A DNA stretch of 64,000 bases from Tetradesmus obliquus (GCA_030272155.1 CP126191.1:7772501-7836500); one strand, 5' to 3'; positions 10,295 to 23,084 are shown, counted from the stretch's first letter. Program-made: numbers and translations. Notes: generated by a model from the sequence alone, not told the origin.

Positions 10295-13200
10295 CTATGA
10301 CTGCTTCAGCTGGCTGGTTGCGCTGCAGGGCCCAAAGTCGTGGATGACTTCCCTATGGCAGCTCCACACCAGCCGGATGGCCTCAGGCGTGCCAATCCCT
10401 GCACCCCGCGGGTCACCCGCAGGCCCGAACCAGTGGTTCTGCGGCGCGCCCGTGGTGCGTGCGCGTATGCCGGCGTATGTGGTGCCGTTCACGGTGTGCG
10501 CCAGCACCTCCTGCAGGAAGGGCAGGTCGTTGGAGACGACTGCTGCGGTAAGGTGGTGGCTCATGCGCTCCAGCACGTCCAGCACAGCACGCAGCTGGTC
10601 GTCTGCAGCAGCAGCAGCAATCAAGCAGCAGCAGTGAGTAGCAGCGCGGCAGCACCTGGACATGCAATCAGCGAGCGCTCCACCAAGGTACGCAAGTAGG
10701 GTGCAACAGCAGCTCGCCAGCGCGCTCACCGTCGTACTCTGTCACGACCTGGAAGGGTCCAAACACCTCAGTGGTGACCAGCTTGAATGCCTCAGGGTCA
10801 CGCATGGCCGCCAGCGGCACAAACACAGCAGTGGGCTGGATAGCGCCGTAGCAGGCGGGGATGCTGTGGCCCTCAAGCGGCTGGCCACCCCACAGCAGCT
10901 GCGCGCCTGCGGGGTTGAGTGCGGCGTCATCGCACAGGGTCAGTGCGGCGTCATCGCACAGTGTGAGGCGGAGGAACGTGGCTGTTGGCGGCAGTGACTG
11001 GCACCGCTGTTGGTTCGGCTACGGCATGACATGTTATTCATTTCCATTTGCATGTCTGATTACATGCTGCGGCTCATGCTAACACTTTGTGCATCTAAAC
11101 ACAAAGCACATGCCACTCAGACACAGCAAGCACTGCTCAAGGCAAAAAACGTATGCCGAAACCCATGTGCAGTCGCACCAGGCAGCCGCAGCAGCTTGTC
11201 CATGTGCTCCAGCATGGCCCCGGTGGTCCAGGACAGCACCGGGCCAATGGTCAGGTCGCTGAGCTGGCGCGTGGCAGCACGCGCTTTGAGCTTGTCCAGC
11301 AGCCCAGCCTGTGGCAATGGAACAACAAACAAGTAAGCAGGTGTGCAGAATGGGTTTGTGGAAGGAGTGCATGCAGAACTGTGTGAGCTGTGTGGAAGTT
11401 TTGAGGCAGTGCCAGCTGCACCTGCAGTGATGCGAAGCTGGCAGGATTGGTCAAGCTGGTAACACAAAAGTGGCTGTTGGAGGGCAATGCACAAAGGGAA
11501 CCACAGGTTGGCTGCTATAGCACAGGGTGTGTGATGACACAGGGCGCGATGCGACAGGATGGGCAGCACATTCTTATCATGCTATACTGTTGTGGCTACA
11601 GACAGGTGCACCTGACGCGCAAGCACGCGCTGCTTCGCCAGTCACACAGGCCAACCGCCGCAGCACCGGCAACTTCAATTAAACATCAACAACAATACAG
11701 GGCAAAACTGCACCCCCGGCCGCGCACCACACCGCAGCCGCACCTTGCGCCAGTTGCTGTGCATCAGCAGCAGGCTCTGCGCGCTGCACTTCTGCCCGCT
11801 GCAGGCGTAGGCATCCTGGTCGGCCTGCCAGGCCACGTAGTCAATGTCCTGCACATCAGGCCCCAGCAGCTTCCAGTCATAGCCCGCATCCTCCAGGAAC
11901 ACCTGCAGCGCCAGTCATAACATGTTATTAGAATGACGTACTTGGGGTGTGACATACATATGCCAGGCCACGTAGTCGATGTCCTGCACATCAGTGCCAA
12001 GCAGCTTCCAGTCATAGCCTGCATCCTCCAGGAACACCTGCAGAGCCAGGCAACAATGCAACATTTCAATGCGTGCCATGCATTGTATGTTGACGCGTGT
12101 GGTAAAAAAAAAGGTGCAATGACAGGCTCAGATACGGGGGTTGCACAGCAGCCGCAGACAGGCTCATTGCGGCAAGTGTGCACGTGGCAAGCAGCGGCAG
12201 TGCACGGTCTGAGCATCTGCACACGTGGTTCGGCCCTGCCCTCTGCTCTCCAATAAATCCGCTCCCTGCGAAGAGAGTGTAGACACTTTTAACTTCGAGC
12301 GTCACACTTGGCGCCCTGCCTATCACAGGCGGCTGTTACGACAAACTGACAAGCGCAGAGGCTGCACGTAAACACGCGATCCAGCAGCAAGCAGTAACCC
12401 CATCACACTCACCTTGCCGCGCATGTCCACCGCCAGCTTCTCAGCCACGCGCTGGCTGCCCGTGAACAGCGTGGAGCGGGGCTGCGCGCGCAGCAGCAGC
12501 TCGTTCACGACGGCGCCGCTGCCGTGGATGAGGTCCGCGTCCGTGCGCGGCATGCCGCAGTGGTGCAGCAGCCGCAGCAGCTGCTCTATCACGATGCTCA
12601 CCTGTGGCGGCAGCAGCAGCAGCAACAAAATGGACGTTACAGCGGACACAAGTTATGTGCATGCACGCAGGGTTTTGTTTTTTAAACAAAGCGTAGTTCA
12701 CCCACAGCATGGCATGAGAACACAATCGTCGTCACATTAGAAGTGTGGTTATCACACAGCGCTGCAGATGCTGCCGTAGCTGCAACTATGGTGCCCACCG
12801 CAGCGCTCAACCCCACTGCTCTCGCCGCCTCCAGTCCTTCCTGCTCCACTCCCCGCCTGGCCACCTGACATCCCGAGCACCACATTGTTCGCCTCCCCCC
12901 CCCCCCCCCCCTTGTCAGAAGCAGCGCTGCGTGTGCAAAGGCGCCCTGTTCACCTCGTTGTGGCTCATACCATCCAAGATGGTGTCAAGACCCAAATGTA
13001 ACTTTGCTTTCTGACAGGCAGGGGCTCACCCTGTGGTCCACGTGTGTCAGCGGCTTGTTGCCCATGAACAGCGCCCCCATCAGCTGCAGCGCGGGGATCT
13101 CCAGCGGGAAGTTGAAGGGCGTGATCAGCGCCACGGGGCCGTACGGCCAGCGGTGGCCGTGGCTGCTCTGACCGGGGTGGTCCCCAGGCACGCTGAAGCC

Positions 13201-13947
13201 GCGCGCGGTGAAGCGCACCTGCGCGATGGGTGGTGCAGCAGCAGCAGTGTGGCGTTGTTTCGCACGGCCAGTGCCAGCTAATCCTGCAGAGGCGTAACAT
13301 CCTTACGCCGCGTCCACACCAGCCACACACAACATACACGCTCGCGGCATAACACTTGTCAACTCTAAGCTGTTGCAGCAGCACCAGAGCTAAGCACGGC
13401 TTCCTCTGCCTCCTGCCGCACATCAGCCCTCCCACCTAGTTCCCATGGAAGTTCAGGAAGAGGCAGCGCGTGCCACCAGCATGCAGTTGCATCAACACGT
13501 TGCCCACGCTGCGCTGCTGCAATAACGCAACAAACCGTCGTGTTGCCCAACACCACCCCCTACACAGTTATCCCCTGCAACCAACCGTGATGTACACCCC
13601 CCTCCCCTCACCTGGTCCCCTGAGAAGTTTTCAAAGAAGCGGCGCGTGACCACCAGCTCGGTCATGGCCTGGGCCCACGACTTGGGGCTGGTGCGCTGGA
13701 TGAGCTTTGCAAAAAAGCCGGCCACCTCCGGCTTGCGCATCTCCTCAGCCACCTTGGCACACACCGCGCCATACATGACGTACCTGCGCGCGGTGGCATG
13801 CATGGTGGGTGACGTGAGGTGACTGACAGAGCTGCTGGTGTGAACAGCGAACCACGGCAGTTATACATGCTGCCACTGCTGCTGCTGCTGCTGCTGCTGC
13901 TTCTGCTGCTGCGTTGCTGTTGTGGCAGGGCAGAAGGTGCAAGCCTG

Positions 13948-13978
<31 letters not shown>

Positions 13979-14695
13979 GTTGCTGACATGGCAGGGCAGC
14001 CAATGCAAGCCTGCTGCTGCCGCCTACGCCGCAGCCGCCGCTGCTGCTGCTGCTGCTGCTGCTGCTGAATCACTGTCGTGGCAGGGCAGCCGGAGCGGGC
14101 CTGCTGCTGCAAGCTGCTGCTGGTGCCCTGTACCTCTCCGGGTTCTTGAAGGGGTTGTGCAGGCCGCTCTTGGGGCAGGCGTTGAGGCTGGCCACAAAGT
14201 GGTCGATCTCGCTGGCCTGCGTGTCTGGGTAGCTTACAAAGGCCTCGCCGTTCATGGGGTCAGGGATGGTCTTGCTGCGCGCAGCGCCAGTCCAGCGGCC
14301 AGCCACTGCATGCACATGCACATGTGCATGGCTGTGTGTGACGTGATGCTGGGCGCTTGCAGGAAACAGGCCGTCATGCAGTTACTGAAGCAGTGCCAAT
14401 CAGCTGTTGGAATTGAGTATATTCATGTGTTGTACGTGACAATAAAAAAAGCAGCATCCGTGCTGAAGCTTGCAGGAAAGCAGGCTGCTTACAGTAACCT
14501 ACCCAAGTTCTGTGCATGGGCTGGGTTGGCTCCATCCCACTTGTCTGGGTCCACAGTAGCCCAGTTGCTGAGCCTACGAGCTGCATTGAAGGCAACCCCA
14601 CATATGGCGGGAGAAGCAAGGCCTCTGCAGGCCTGCTGCAGCAGGCTACTTGACACAAGTGGAGACAGCAGCATGCTGACAAGGCTCTGTTGCAC
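10295..14695 (-). CDS. ALDH12A1: Delta-1-pyrroline-5-carboxylate dehydrogenase (ALDH12 family), mitochondrial
   Basis: Oxidises P5C/glutamate semialdehyde to glutamate with NAD+, the second step of proline catabolism in mitochondria. Nine exons on the minus strand: 14695-14503, 14305-14134, 13783-13612, 13218-13030, 12601-12413, 11902-11744, 11308-11179, 10906-10730, 10602-10295. Phases match at all eight junctions; 562 residues. The N-terminus is Ser/Ala/Arg-rich without acids (mitochondrial presequence). Recognised blocks in order: DPMNGEAF, CPKSGLHNPFKNPERY, ENFSGDQVRF, HGHRWPYGPVALITPFNFP, LMGALFMGNKPL, LFTGSQRVAEKLA, DYVAWQADQDAYACSGQKC (the Cys of SGQKC is the catalytic candidate), LTIGPVL, TTEVFGPFQVVTEY, TYAGIRARTTGAPQNHWFGP and AGIGTPEAIRLVWSCHREV. 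This matches plant ALDH12 closely. Odd features: a partial duplicate of exon 6 in the preceding intron, a 24-bp tandem repeat at the exon-8 acceptor and a C17 run in intron 4. Confidence 0.95.
10603..10634 (-). repeat. CTG tract at the last acceptor of the ALDH12 gene
   Basis: On the sense (minus) strand the tract reads CTG repeats interrupted once and ends directly in the CAG acceptor of exon 9. It supplies the pyrimidine-rich stretch of this 3' splice site. Confidence 0.6.
10919..10963. repeat. 24-bp tandem duplication at the ALDH12 exon-8 acceptor
   Basis: Two copies of a unit beginning gtgcggcgtcatcgcacag, 24 bp apart. They lie just outside exon 8, within the 3' end of intron 7, so they do not alter the protein. 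Confidence 0.7.
11826..12049 (-). repeat. Partial tandem duplication of ALDH12 exon 6
   Basis: 89 bp at 11961-12049 repeats 11826-11914 with offset 135 and about 6 mismatches. The copied part includes the 3' splice site and the first 25 codons of exon 6, from VFLEDAGYDW to IDYVAW. Within the coding part four of five differences are synonymous; the one replacement is Pro to Thr in LLGPD. The extra copy lacks the half with the catalytic Cys. A possible donor (GTACGT) follows about 8 codons later. Confidence 0.8.
12895..12911. repeat. Homopolymer C17 run inside an ALDH12 intron
   Basis: About 17 consecutive C on the plus strand (G on the sense strand), in the intron between exons 4 and 5. The length is likely unstable and could include sequencing error. 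Confidence 0.7.
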
Positions 14696-15914
14696 CTAGA
14701 GGGCGTGCGCTGTCTATGGCAATCTTCGGAACTAGTTCGTGTGCATTGACTTTGATAGAAGCAGCGAAGCTGTGCGTATACGCAATGCTTGCGAGTGGCG
14801 GTGATCCGTTCACGCACACACGTGAAAATTATATGCGTCGGATGGATCCTCTACTACCTCTGGTAACGAGCACATTAGAACGAGAAACCGCTGTACAGCT
14901 GGTATGCAATGCTGTACTGACGTGATGAGCGTTCCGCAAATGCGGGTGACAGGTGGCACTCCAGGTGGTTTTCGGGAGATTGATTATAACTTTCAATGTT
15001 TTGAGTTATGCTTAACTTATATGTTTCTGTGCTGCCCAGCTATGTGACAGCATGAGCTTCACTGATAGCAGCAGCATCGTGCAAGCCAACTTGCAGCATA
15101 GCACAGCTGAGTGCTGCTGTGCATGTACTGTAAACAAAAGTTAGTTATCCTGAAAGAGAGCTTGTGTAATTATTAATCTGCCAGGAACGTTCACACAGTG
15201 CAAGTAAATGAAATCAACTGCAGCAGTGATCAAGCGCAGCATGCATGCCTAGGTGTTCTGACCGCTGGTGCGAGCGCATGAACAAAACATCATGTTCACA
15301 TAGTCGATTCAGGTTTTTTAGGAGTATTTTATTCTTTTGCAAGCGCTTGCAGCAAGCTGCTGCTGCTACTGCTGCCTGCAACAGTCCTGGCATACCCTGG
15401 ACAACCAAACAGAGCGAGCCGAGCGACACAAGAAACAGCAGCACGAGGCAGCAACATCAGTGAAATGCTGATCAGCAGGAGGCTGCTGGGAATTTACCGT
15501 TCGATCTGCCAATGGTTCTAGCCCAGTGACTACAGCCCTGCCTCGGTTGTGAGTGTCATTTTCAGCTTGCTGTAACGAAGCAGCCTTGAACTCATGTGTT
15601 TTTGAACCGACATTTGATTAGATTAAGTGGTCAGGGGCTGCGTTGCTGCTGGTGTGCTGACCCTGCAGCCTCGATCACCGCAGCTCGTGCCTGCCTCGTT
15701 AGGAACGACATAACAACCGATTTTGGAGATGTAAATACATTCGCGAACGGTCTCACTGCAAGCACACTGTCTGATCGCTGCACTGTTGAAACCAACCAAA
15801 CCGCTTTGCTGCTGCTGCCTGTTGGCATCGCTTTTGGTTGACTGCGTTCCTCGGATGCCAGCACCAACGCATTAAATAGTCTAGTTGTAGCCAGATAGGC
15901 GGCAGCGAAGCAGC
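14696..15914. promoter_or_regulatory. Divergent intergenic region between ALDH12 and galactosyltransferase genes
   Basis: 1.22 kb between two outward start codons; it holds both promoters and 5'UTRs. Scattered short ORFs have no recognisable content. No RNA gene was seen. Confidence 0.4.
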
Positions 15915-16881
15915 ATGGCGAGCAGGCGGAGAAGGGGACAGCACAGCAGGAGCAGCAGCATATGTTGCCTGCTGGCAGCAGCGGTGTTGCTTATTGCAGC
16001 GCTGGCAACAGGAGCTTATGCACAAGCTCCACTGAATGAAGATGTCCATGTTGTGTTCCTGACAGACTGCACGTCATACTCTGACTGGCAGACATTGGGC
16101 ATGGTGTACAGTTGGCGAGAATCAGGGCAGGTGAGAGCACGGCGCAAACAAGCAGCTGATGCTGTAAGCCAGCCAGCAGCACCAGCCATGTTAAGAGCTT
16201 TGGATGGCAGTTGTGGGCTCAAAACCTTGCCTGTTGCAGCTGTGGCATACCACCACAGATGTTGTTGAGCGCTGTAGAGTGTGGTGGCGTGAGCAGGCCT
16301 GCTCCTAGGGGTGCTAGTTTACACCAGCTTGCAGTTTTGTGTCAGCCCAGCGTGATCCTGCAAGCTCAGACAAAATCAGTTTTGTAAAGGAATGCTAATA
16401 GTATGAAACGGTGCCAAGCGGCGTTGCACGCTGGTCACTTTTAGCCTAGCTGTTGCCTGGGCAGTGCGCGCATGCCACAGCACAGCAAGTGCACAGCTAC
16501 AGCACTGCGCTCTCCACCTTGCAGCTCGTCTTTGCCTTCACACAACGATGCACTGCGCACAGTGCGACACGCGAACCCAAATGCAAGCACTCCTACATTG
16601 CAGCCAGAGCGCACCACTCCTGCTCACTCTCATGCTTGTGACAACCCTCCTGCCTTCTACAGCCTGGGCCGCTGACCAAGGTCATGTGCTGCACCAAAGA
16701 GGAGGCAGCAGCATACAAGAAGGACATGCTGGGCGTGGTCAAGACACACGTGGCGCCCTCTTTTGCGGTGCACCCACGTACTGGCGATGCGTATGCAGCT
16801 TACAACAAGCCTGAGGCGGTGATAGACTGGCTGGAGCACGTGACACCCAAAGGTGGGGCGTTATTAGTAATGTCAGCAGCA

Positions 16882-16912
<31 letters not shown>

Positions 16913-19900
16913 GAATGGCAGCAGAAGTAAGGCTGCAGCAGCAGCTGGTATTACGGCTGCACCTGGTGCGACCTAGCACTGACCAGCGCTGACCAATGGT
17001 TGCAGGTTGCTGCAGATGTAGCTGGTTCAGCAGCAGCAGCAGCAGCAGGAGGAGGAGGCACTGTCCCCATGCCTGTGTACTCACGCACTGTACACGTGCT
17101 CTTTGCAGAGGACTGGATTGTGGTGCTGGACTCTGACATGGTGCTGCGGCGGCCCTTCCTGCCGGCCGACTTCAACCTGTCCCGGGGCTGGGCTGTGGGC
17201 GCAAAGTATGACTACATGATAGGTGGGCAGGGCAGACTGCGGCGGCCTTTGCGGTCTTTGGCATCACGATCAGCTTGAGGGCTGTGCAGCAGTGCGCATG
17301 GCTGCTTCCAATTGCTGCCCAAAGTGAAGGGCAGGAAGCAGTGGTTCATTGTCAGAGGCCGCTGGTGGCTTGCACAGACAGCAGCAGCAGAGGGAGATTA
17401 CTGAGTGAAGGCAGCTGTTTTGACCAGAACGCACATGCAGTCGTGCGTGCAGCTGTGGTGCCATGTGCTGCCACTGCTGACAGCTCAGCCGGCATCCACG
17501 CATGCAGAAGCTTGCCAGATCGCACACTTGCACAGCCACGCCAAACCGGTCATCACATCCTTCATCATCATCCCACTCCTACTCATCCGCCATCACCCTG
17601 CACTGCTTGAGTGCAACCATGTTCATTGTGCTCTTCATATTCATGTAGGCGTGAACAACGAGCTGGCGGACAGGCAGCTGCCATCACCCTGCAATCAAAA
17701 AACCAAAGCATGCTTATTCCGCTTTTCGCAACTGTAATTAAATGTCAACAATCTTGCAGGCGTGAACAACGAGCTGGCTGACAGGCACATCCCTGAGATC
17801 CCGACGCGGAACGACACGCTGGCGGGGCCTGCGGGGCGGCGCAGCGACCGCGTGGGCGGCTTCTTCTTCGTGCACAGGGACGACCTCAAGGCCATGAGCC
17901 ACCTGTGGCTCAAATACACCGAGGACGTGCGCGCTGACCCGGAGGTGAGGCAGGAGGGCCCAGGGTGCTTGTGTGTAAGCTTGTAATGTGACAGTTTTAG
18001 GCACGGTAAATGCACAACTACGTATCTTGTGCGTGCTGCCGCGTGTCCGTGTTTGTGTTGCAGGCACCGTTGCATCCATGACACTGAGCAGCACACTAGA
18101 CAACATGGGTCTGCTCACCTCACCATTCCTATGCTTAAGCTGCTGCTAATGTGAGAGAGGACAGTTACATGCGGGTCCTGGCACCATCTTCAGCCACAAC
18201 AGGTTGAACACAAGGTCTGAGACCAGAAAAGGAGAGTGAGCACCGTAAAACGCAATGTGCGCCTGCAGGCGTGGCGGCTGACTGGCGACGTGTACAGCAA
18301 GAAGCCGGGGGACAAGCCCTGGATCAGCGAGATGTACGGCTACAGCTTCGGCGCGGCCAAGGCCGGGCTGTGGCACAAGTACGACGAGGAGAGCATGCTG
18401 TACCCGAGCTACATGCCCAACGGTGAGGGAGGGCGGCGTGCTTGGCGCACACGCAGTGCTGAGGCGGTTATAGTGTTCAGGAGGGTGGTAGGGCGATCCG
18501 CCAACAGTGTGGTATGCAGCTGTTGCTCTGCCAGCAAACAACACACCCGGTGCATTCACACCCGACCCCGGCCTGACACCTAATGTCTGACCATTCGTGC
18601 TGGTGGCGCCTGGCGCATGCTTTCCCTGCCGCAGGCGTGCCGCGCGTGCTGCACTACGGGCTGCTGTTTGAGGTGGCGCACAAGGGCGGCAAGTGGTCCT
18701 GGGATAAGCACTGGTACCACGGCTTTGACGTGCACAAGTGCCCGCCATGGAACTTGGGCGCAGAGCACCCGCTGGAGGGGCTGTTCCCGTGGCCACCAGG
18801 GCCCAATGATCTGCTGCCAAATGTGAGTGGGAATTACTTGGCCTGCAGCTTAGCAAGTTGCGGCTGGTGTGTAGCAACTGATTGTGGCTGGCGCGCTCAG
18901 TAGCGACTGCTGTGCAGGGTGTGTGGTGCGCTGAGACAGACCTGCTTAGACAGCACAGCAGCGGCATCTGCACTGGGTTAGGACCAGGCCCGCAAGCACA
19001 GTGCGTCATAGCTTGCTGCGGCTGCATCAAGCAAACCCTCAGACTTTCCCTCTGCCCACAACCCTCCCATACAACCTTACCCTCCCCCTGCCCATTGCCT
19101 GACTTGCTTTCCACACACACACCCGCAGCTGTCCAAGGCTGAGCGCCACCGCGACCTCATCTCCATCAGCGTGGTGCACACCCTGAATGCGGCGCTGTGT
19201 GAGTTCCACCTCAAGAACTGCCCTCCCTCGCAGCAGCTGCGCGAGGCCTGCGACAAGGCTGCCGCGCTGTACACTGCCACCAAGGTGGCTGTACGGCAGC
19301 TGGACGTGGAGCTGAGCTGCGTGGACCGCGAGGTGAGGGCAGGGCAGAGTTGCTTGTAGTCTGGTCCGGTTCTTTTTGTGCGGCATGGGAGTGCTGTCCG
19401 GCTTGTGCGTGCTGCAAGCTCTGTGCGCACTTTGGTACTCTGCCTGTGCCACATGCATCAACATTGGACGGGCTGGCTGCCTGCAAGTCAACCTCGCTGT
19501 CCATCATGCACAGATTGTTACACTGCTGGACTTCAAGCATGCTGCATAGCTGTTCCTGTCATGTTATGGGGTAGGGCTGCCATGCTGTGTGGCTGCTTTG
19601 CTGTGTGGCCGCCATGCTGTGTAACTGGTATGCTCCGTCATCTGCCCAACTTCGTCATTGGTGCCTGCTGCCTGCTGTCCCCACCGCAGGAGCGCTGCGC
19701 GGAGTGGGCCAAGTCAGGCGAGTGCACAAAGAACGAGGGCTTCATGCGCGCCAACTGCCGCAAGGCTTGCAACGCCTGCAAGCCACTCGTGTACCCGGCA
19801 GCACGCGGGGTTGTAGCAGTCGGAGACACCACAGCCACCGGCCACATGGCTGCACACGTGATGCGGGATGCGGCCGAAACGGACGCCGCAGCGGCAGCAG

Positions 19901-21026
19901 CAGGCGCAGTCAAGATCGACGGCGCACCTGGCACCGCCCCAGCGGTAACAGATACTGCTGGAGAAGGCATCGCAGCGCAGCCGCCGCCGCCGCCGCCGTC
20001 ACCGCCCCCTCCGTCACCGCCGCCACCTTCGCCGCCGCCGCCGCCACCGCCGTCGCCGCCGCCGCCACCACCACCTCCCTCTCCGCCGCCGCCCCCTCCC
20101 AGCTGGGAGGCGCTGCTGCAGGCCAAGTTTGCGCACAGCGACATGAGCTACAGGCAGCTCATACACAGGTGGGGCCGGCAGCAGAGCGTGCATTGATACC
20201 GCGGAGCATTGTGTGTGCAGCAGTCCGGCACACGTGCCTGGCTGTGCTTGTCTTGGCTTTGCGTCTACTGCATGCTTCGTGTGTGTCTCTGTTGCACAGT
20301 TGTACACAATGCCTTGTACAACATCCCACCCCCTTGCACACCACACCTTGCAGGTGCTACAAGATGGATGGGCTGAGCATACCTGAGGTCAAGGATTGTG
20401 TGAAGAGCGCTGCACTGGGGCTGCTGTTCACAGCAAGCCACGCCACCACCACCACCAGCCTGCAGGACCAGCTGGAGGCCGAGGTGAAGCGCATGGTGAG
20501 TGCGTGCGTTAGTAACAGGTTTTCAAATGGCTGAAGACAGCTGCACGCTGCTGAGCCACCAGCACCTGCAGCTGAGGTGGGGCGCAGGTGCGTGCAGCTG
20601 TAGCATACACTGTGGAAGCTGCCTTGGTCACTTGCTGAAGCAGCTTGCAGGTTTGACACATACAAATGCCTGCTGGCACTCGGATTGTACACTGATGCTG
20701 ATGTTGTTGCCGCTGCTGTCGTGCTGTTCCTGCAGAGCATCTCCCCGCCGCCTCCTCCGTCCTCTCCGCCGCCACCCCCATCAGCAGTAATAGACGCAGC
20801 AGCAGACGCAGCAGGCAGCCAGCAGGGCAGCAGGCAGCATCTAGCAGCAGACCACCATAAGGTGCGGCTGCGGCTGGGAGAGCAGAACGGCGGCACAGCA
20901 GCTGGCATGCAAGTGACGACAGGCAAGGCCCTCATACTGTGGCTGTGCCTGGTGGCTGTGTTCCTGCTGGTGCTGCCGCAGCTGTACAGAAGAAAACGAG
21001 TGCGGCCGGGGCAGCGGGAGGACTAG
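15915..21026 (+). CDS. SGT1: Peptidyl-serine O-alpha-galactosyltransferase (SGT1/SERGT family) with ShK domain
   Basis: Adds alpha-galactose to serines of extensin-type Ser-Pro glycoproteins in the secretory pathway. Ten exons: 15915-16130, 16663-16852, 17109-17222, 17760-17944, 18269-18422, 18635-18822, 19129-19332, 19690-20168, 20354-20495, 20736-21026; all phases match, 720 residues. Signal peptide at about 16-36, ending in AYA. Catalytic region: VHVVFLTDCTSYSDWQTLG, then VVLDSDMVLRRPF with a DxD metal site (near 144), GVNNELADRHIPEIP, SEMYGYSFGAAKAGL and LHYGLLFEVAHKGG. A ShK/SXC six-Cys motif lies at about 410-446 (RCAEWAKSGECTKNEGFM onward). A long Pro/Ser-Pro tract lies at about 515-555 and a shorter one in exon 10. 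One C-terminal transmembrane helix at about 689-706 precedes YRRKR, so topology is type I. This order matches the described plant and Chlamydomonas enzymes. A short duplicate of the exon-4 start lies in intron 3. Confidence 0.9.
17648..17676 (+). repeat. Duplicate of the 5' end of galactosyltransferase exon 4
   Basis: About 29 bp repeat the start of exon 4 (real copy from 17760), including a preceding AG and the codons for VNNELADR, with one mismatch in the shared stretch. After that the sequences diverge and the copy is not followed by a coding exon. Confidence 0.65.
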
Positions 21027-22031
21027 TACGTGCAGATTGGTTATAAAACACAGCTTGTGCGGGTGGGAGAGGGATGTGGCGTGGTGGACGGCTTGCAGCT
21101 GGGCCTACAGCATTGTGTGTTGCGGAAGCACAATGCCTGGGCGGTGTCAGCTTGATAACAGAGTCGGTGAGATGTATGCTTGGTGGCCGTGGCGGGGTGT
21201 GCAATAGAGTTGCCATGCGTCGTACGGAGCACAGCGGCTGATGTCTGCCGTCCCAGACTGACCAGCAGACATGCAGCTGTACTACAAGCTCTTGCTAGCA
21301 GCAAAAGCCAGGAACTGTCCTAGGTAGGGCGGTGCTAGGGCGCTGCAATGTCATATAGGCTGTCGTAACCCATGCTGTGTACAGGCATTGCAACTGCTGC
21401 AAGCGGAATGGAGCCTCCTGCCTCGTGCTTCGGCTCCAGTGGTTGGTGCGACGCCCATTGCGGTGACGTTGCTGCTGCTTGGCTTGTAACGCGCGGCAGC
21501 TGTGTGCAGGATGGCCAAGACCTCTGCTGTGAGTACCAGGGGCCAGTTGTTGCAACAGATCGCCTGGCGCTGCACGCTGTTGGCTGGTCGCAGTGCAACT
21601 GCATGTGGTGGCACCTAGCATGTGCCGGCGGCCACACCGTTCTGTCCTGCGCGCAGAGAAGTCAACTCAATAGTGCTGGGCAGCAACGCCACTTGTGTTT
21701 TGTGTTTGGTAAGTCTTTCGGCATGTTGCTGCAGTGCTGCTGCTGCTGCTGTCGCTGCTTGTGGCGCTTACAGGCTGCTTGTGCGCATGGGACAGGCGCA
21801 GCGCGATGCACAGTTTCAGGTCGCAGTGTGTCTGGGCTGACAAGAGGCTGCAGCAGGACGCTGTTGTTGAAGCGTTTGAACCCAAGCAGGTCTTTGGCAC
21901 TCGGCGGCTTTGCCCGGGAACGGGCGTACAAGGGGCCAGGGTGTGCTGAAGATCGGTCCTCTTTCTATTACTACTGCAGGTTAAACTCTGCCTGCCGGTT
22001 GTCCACCCGGTTTGGTCCTGCCGTAGTCAAG
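21027..22031. other. Intergenic between galactosyltransferase and P0, no gene seen
   Basis: 1 kb between same-strand genes. TGTAA at 21485-21489 is a candidate polyadenylation signal. The open frame at 21372-22175 runs through the P0 start in another frame and is Cys/Trp-rich without family features. A GTAAGT at about 21709 and a CAG just before the P0 5'UTR could mark a 5'UTR intron. Confidence 0.35.
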
Positions 22032-23051
22032 ATGCCTTCTGCAAGCAAGCTCGAGAAGAAGGAGGCGGTGCGTGCCCTTCCATGCCCAGCAACGCTGTTT
22101 ACACGCATGGGATTTGGCTCTGAAACATCTTGTGTCTGGACTTGCAGTATCACCAGCGCCTGTGCGACTACCTGAACACCTATGAGAGGGCGTTCGTGGT
22201 GGGAGCCGACAATGTGGGCTCCAAGCAGATGTCCGACATCCGTGCGGTGGGTAACAAGCACTCCAAGCAGTTGCAGGCTGTGTCCATGTGCCAGCAGCAT
22301 AGCAGCAGGCGTGACAGCAGTGCTGCTCTGGTAGCTGCTGCTGCTGCCTGCCTGCTGCTGCTCCTGCTGCCGGTGATGCAGGCAATGGCGATAGCATGAT
22401 GCAGCTGCCTGCCACAGCAGGTGGCAAAGAGCACAGCGGCAAGCGTATGCAGCAGCGCCATTGCAGCAGCTGGTCCTGGCAGCAGCAGGATGCATCCTTT
22501 CAGCGCCTGCTCCCTTGATGTGGCATTTGGTGCCGGACCTCGTGCCATCAAGAGTAACATTTACCACACAGAGCAGCTGTAGCAATAAAAACTGCCACAT
22601 CATGGCAGCCGCGCCTGGGCTGGACCTATCGCAATAGCGCTGACAGCTGCACCTGTTGCATGCAAGCACCCAACGCAACCTCCTCACACGCATGCTCTTG
22701 TTACATTCTCGGCAACCCTGCACAACCACACACACTTATGCACAGCAACCACCTCACTCATCAAACTCACTCACCGCACCGCCTCACCCACCCCGCAGGC
22801 GCTGCGCCCCGAGACCATCATCCTGATGGGCAAGAACACCATGATGAAGCGCTCCATCCGCCTGTACTGCGAGGAGACCGGCAACGACCAGTGGGCGCCC
22901 CTGCTGGACGAGCTGGTGGGCAACGTGGGCCTCATATTCACCAAGGGAGACCTGGCTCAGGTGCGGGGCAGCTTCAGGCTGGAGGGCGTGCTGGTGGTTC
23001 AATGACAATCAGACAGGCGACAGCAGCAGGCAGCGGCACGCACACGGTTGC

Positions 23052-23084
<33 letters not shown>

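Noticed and set aside
13436-13515. Open segment in ALDH12 intron 3 reading NVLMQLHAGGTRCLFLNF
   Set aside because: Neighbouring exons join exactly as in plant ALDH12 (GDQ then VRF) without it, and it ends in a stop.
13914-14699. 261-codon plus-strand ORF
   Set aside because: Antisense to ALDH12 exons and to CTG repeats; the composition is poly-Ala from the repeats.
21372-22175. 267-codon plus-strand ORF upstream of P0
   Set aside because: Cys/Trp-rich without family features; it overlaps the P0 start in another frame.
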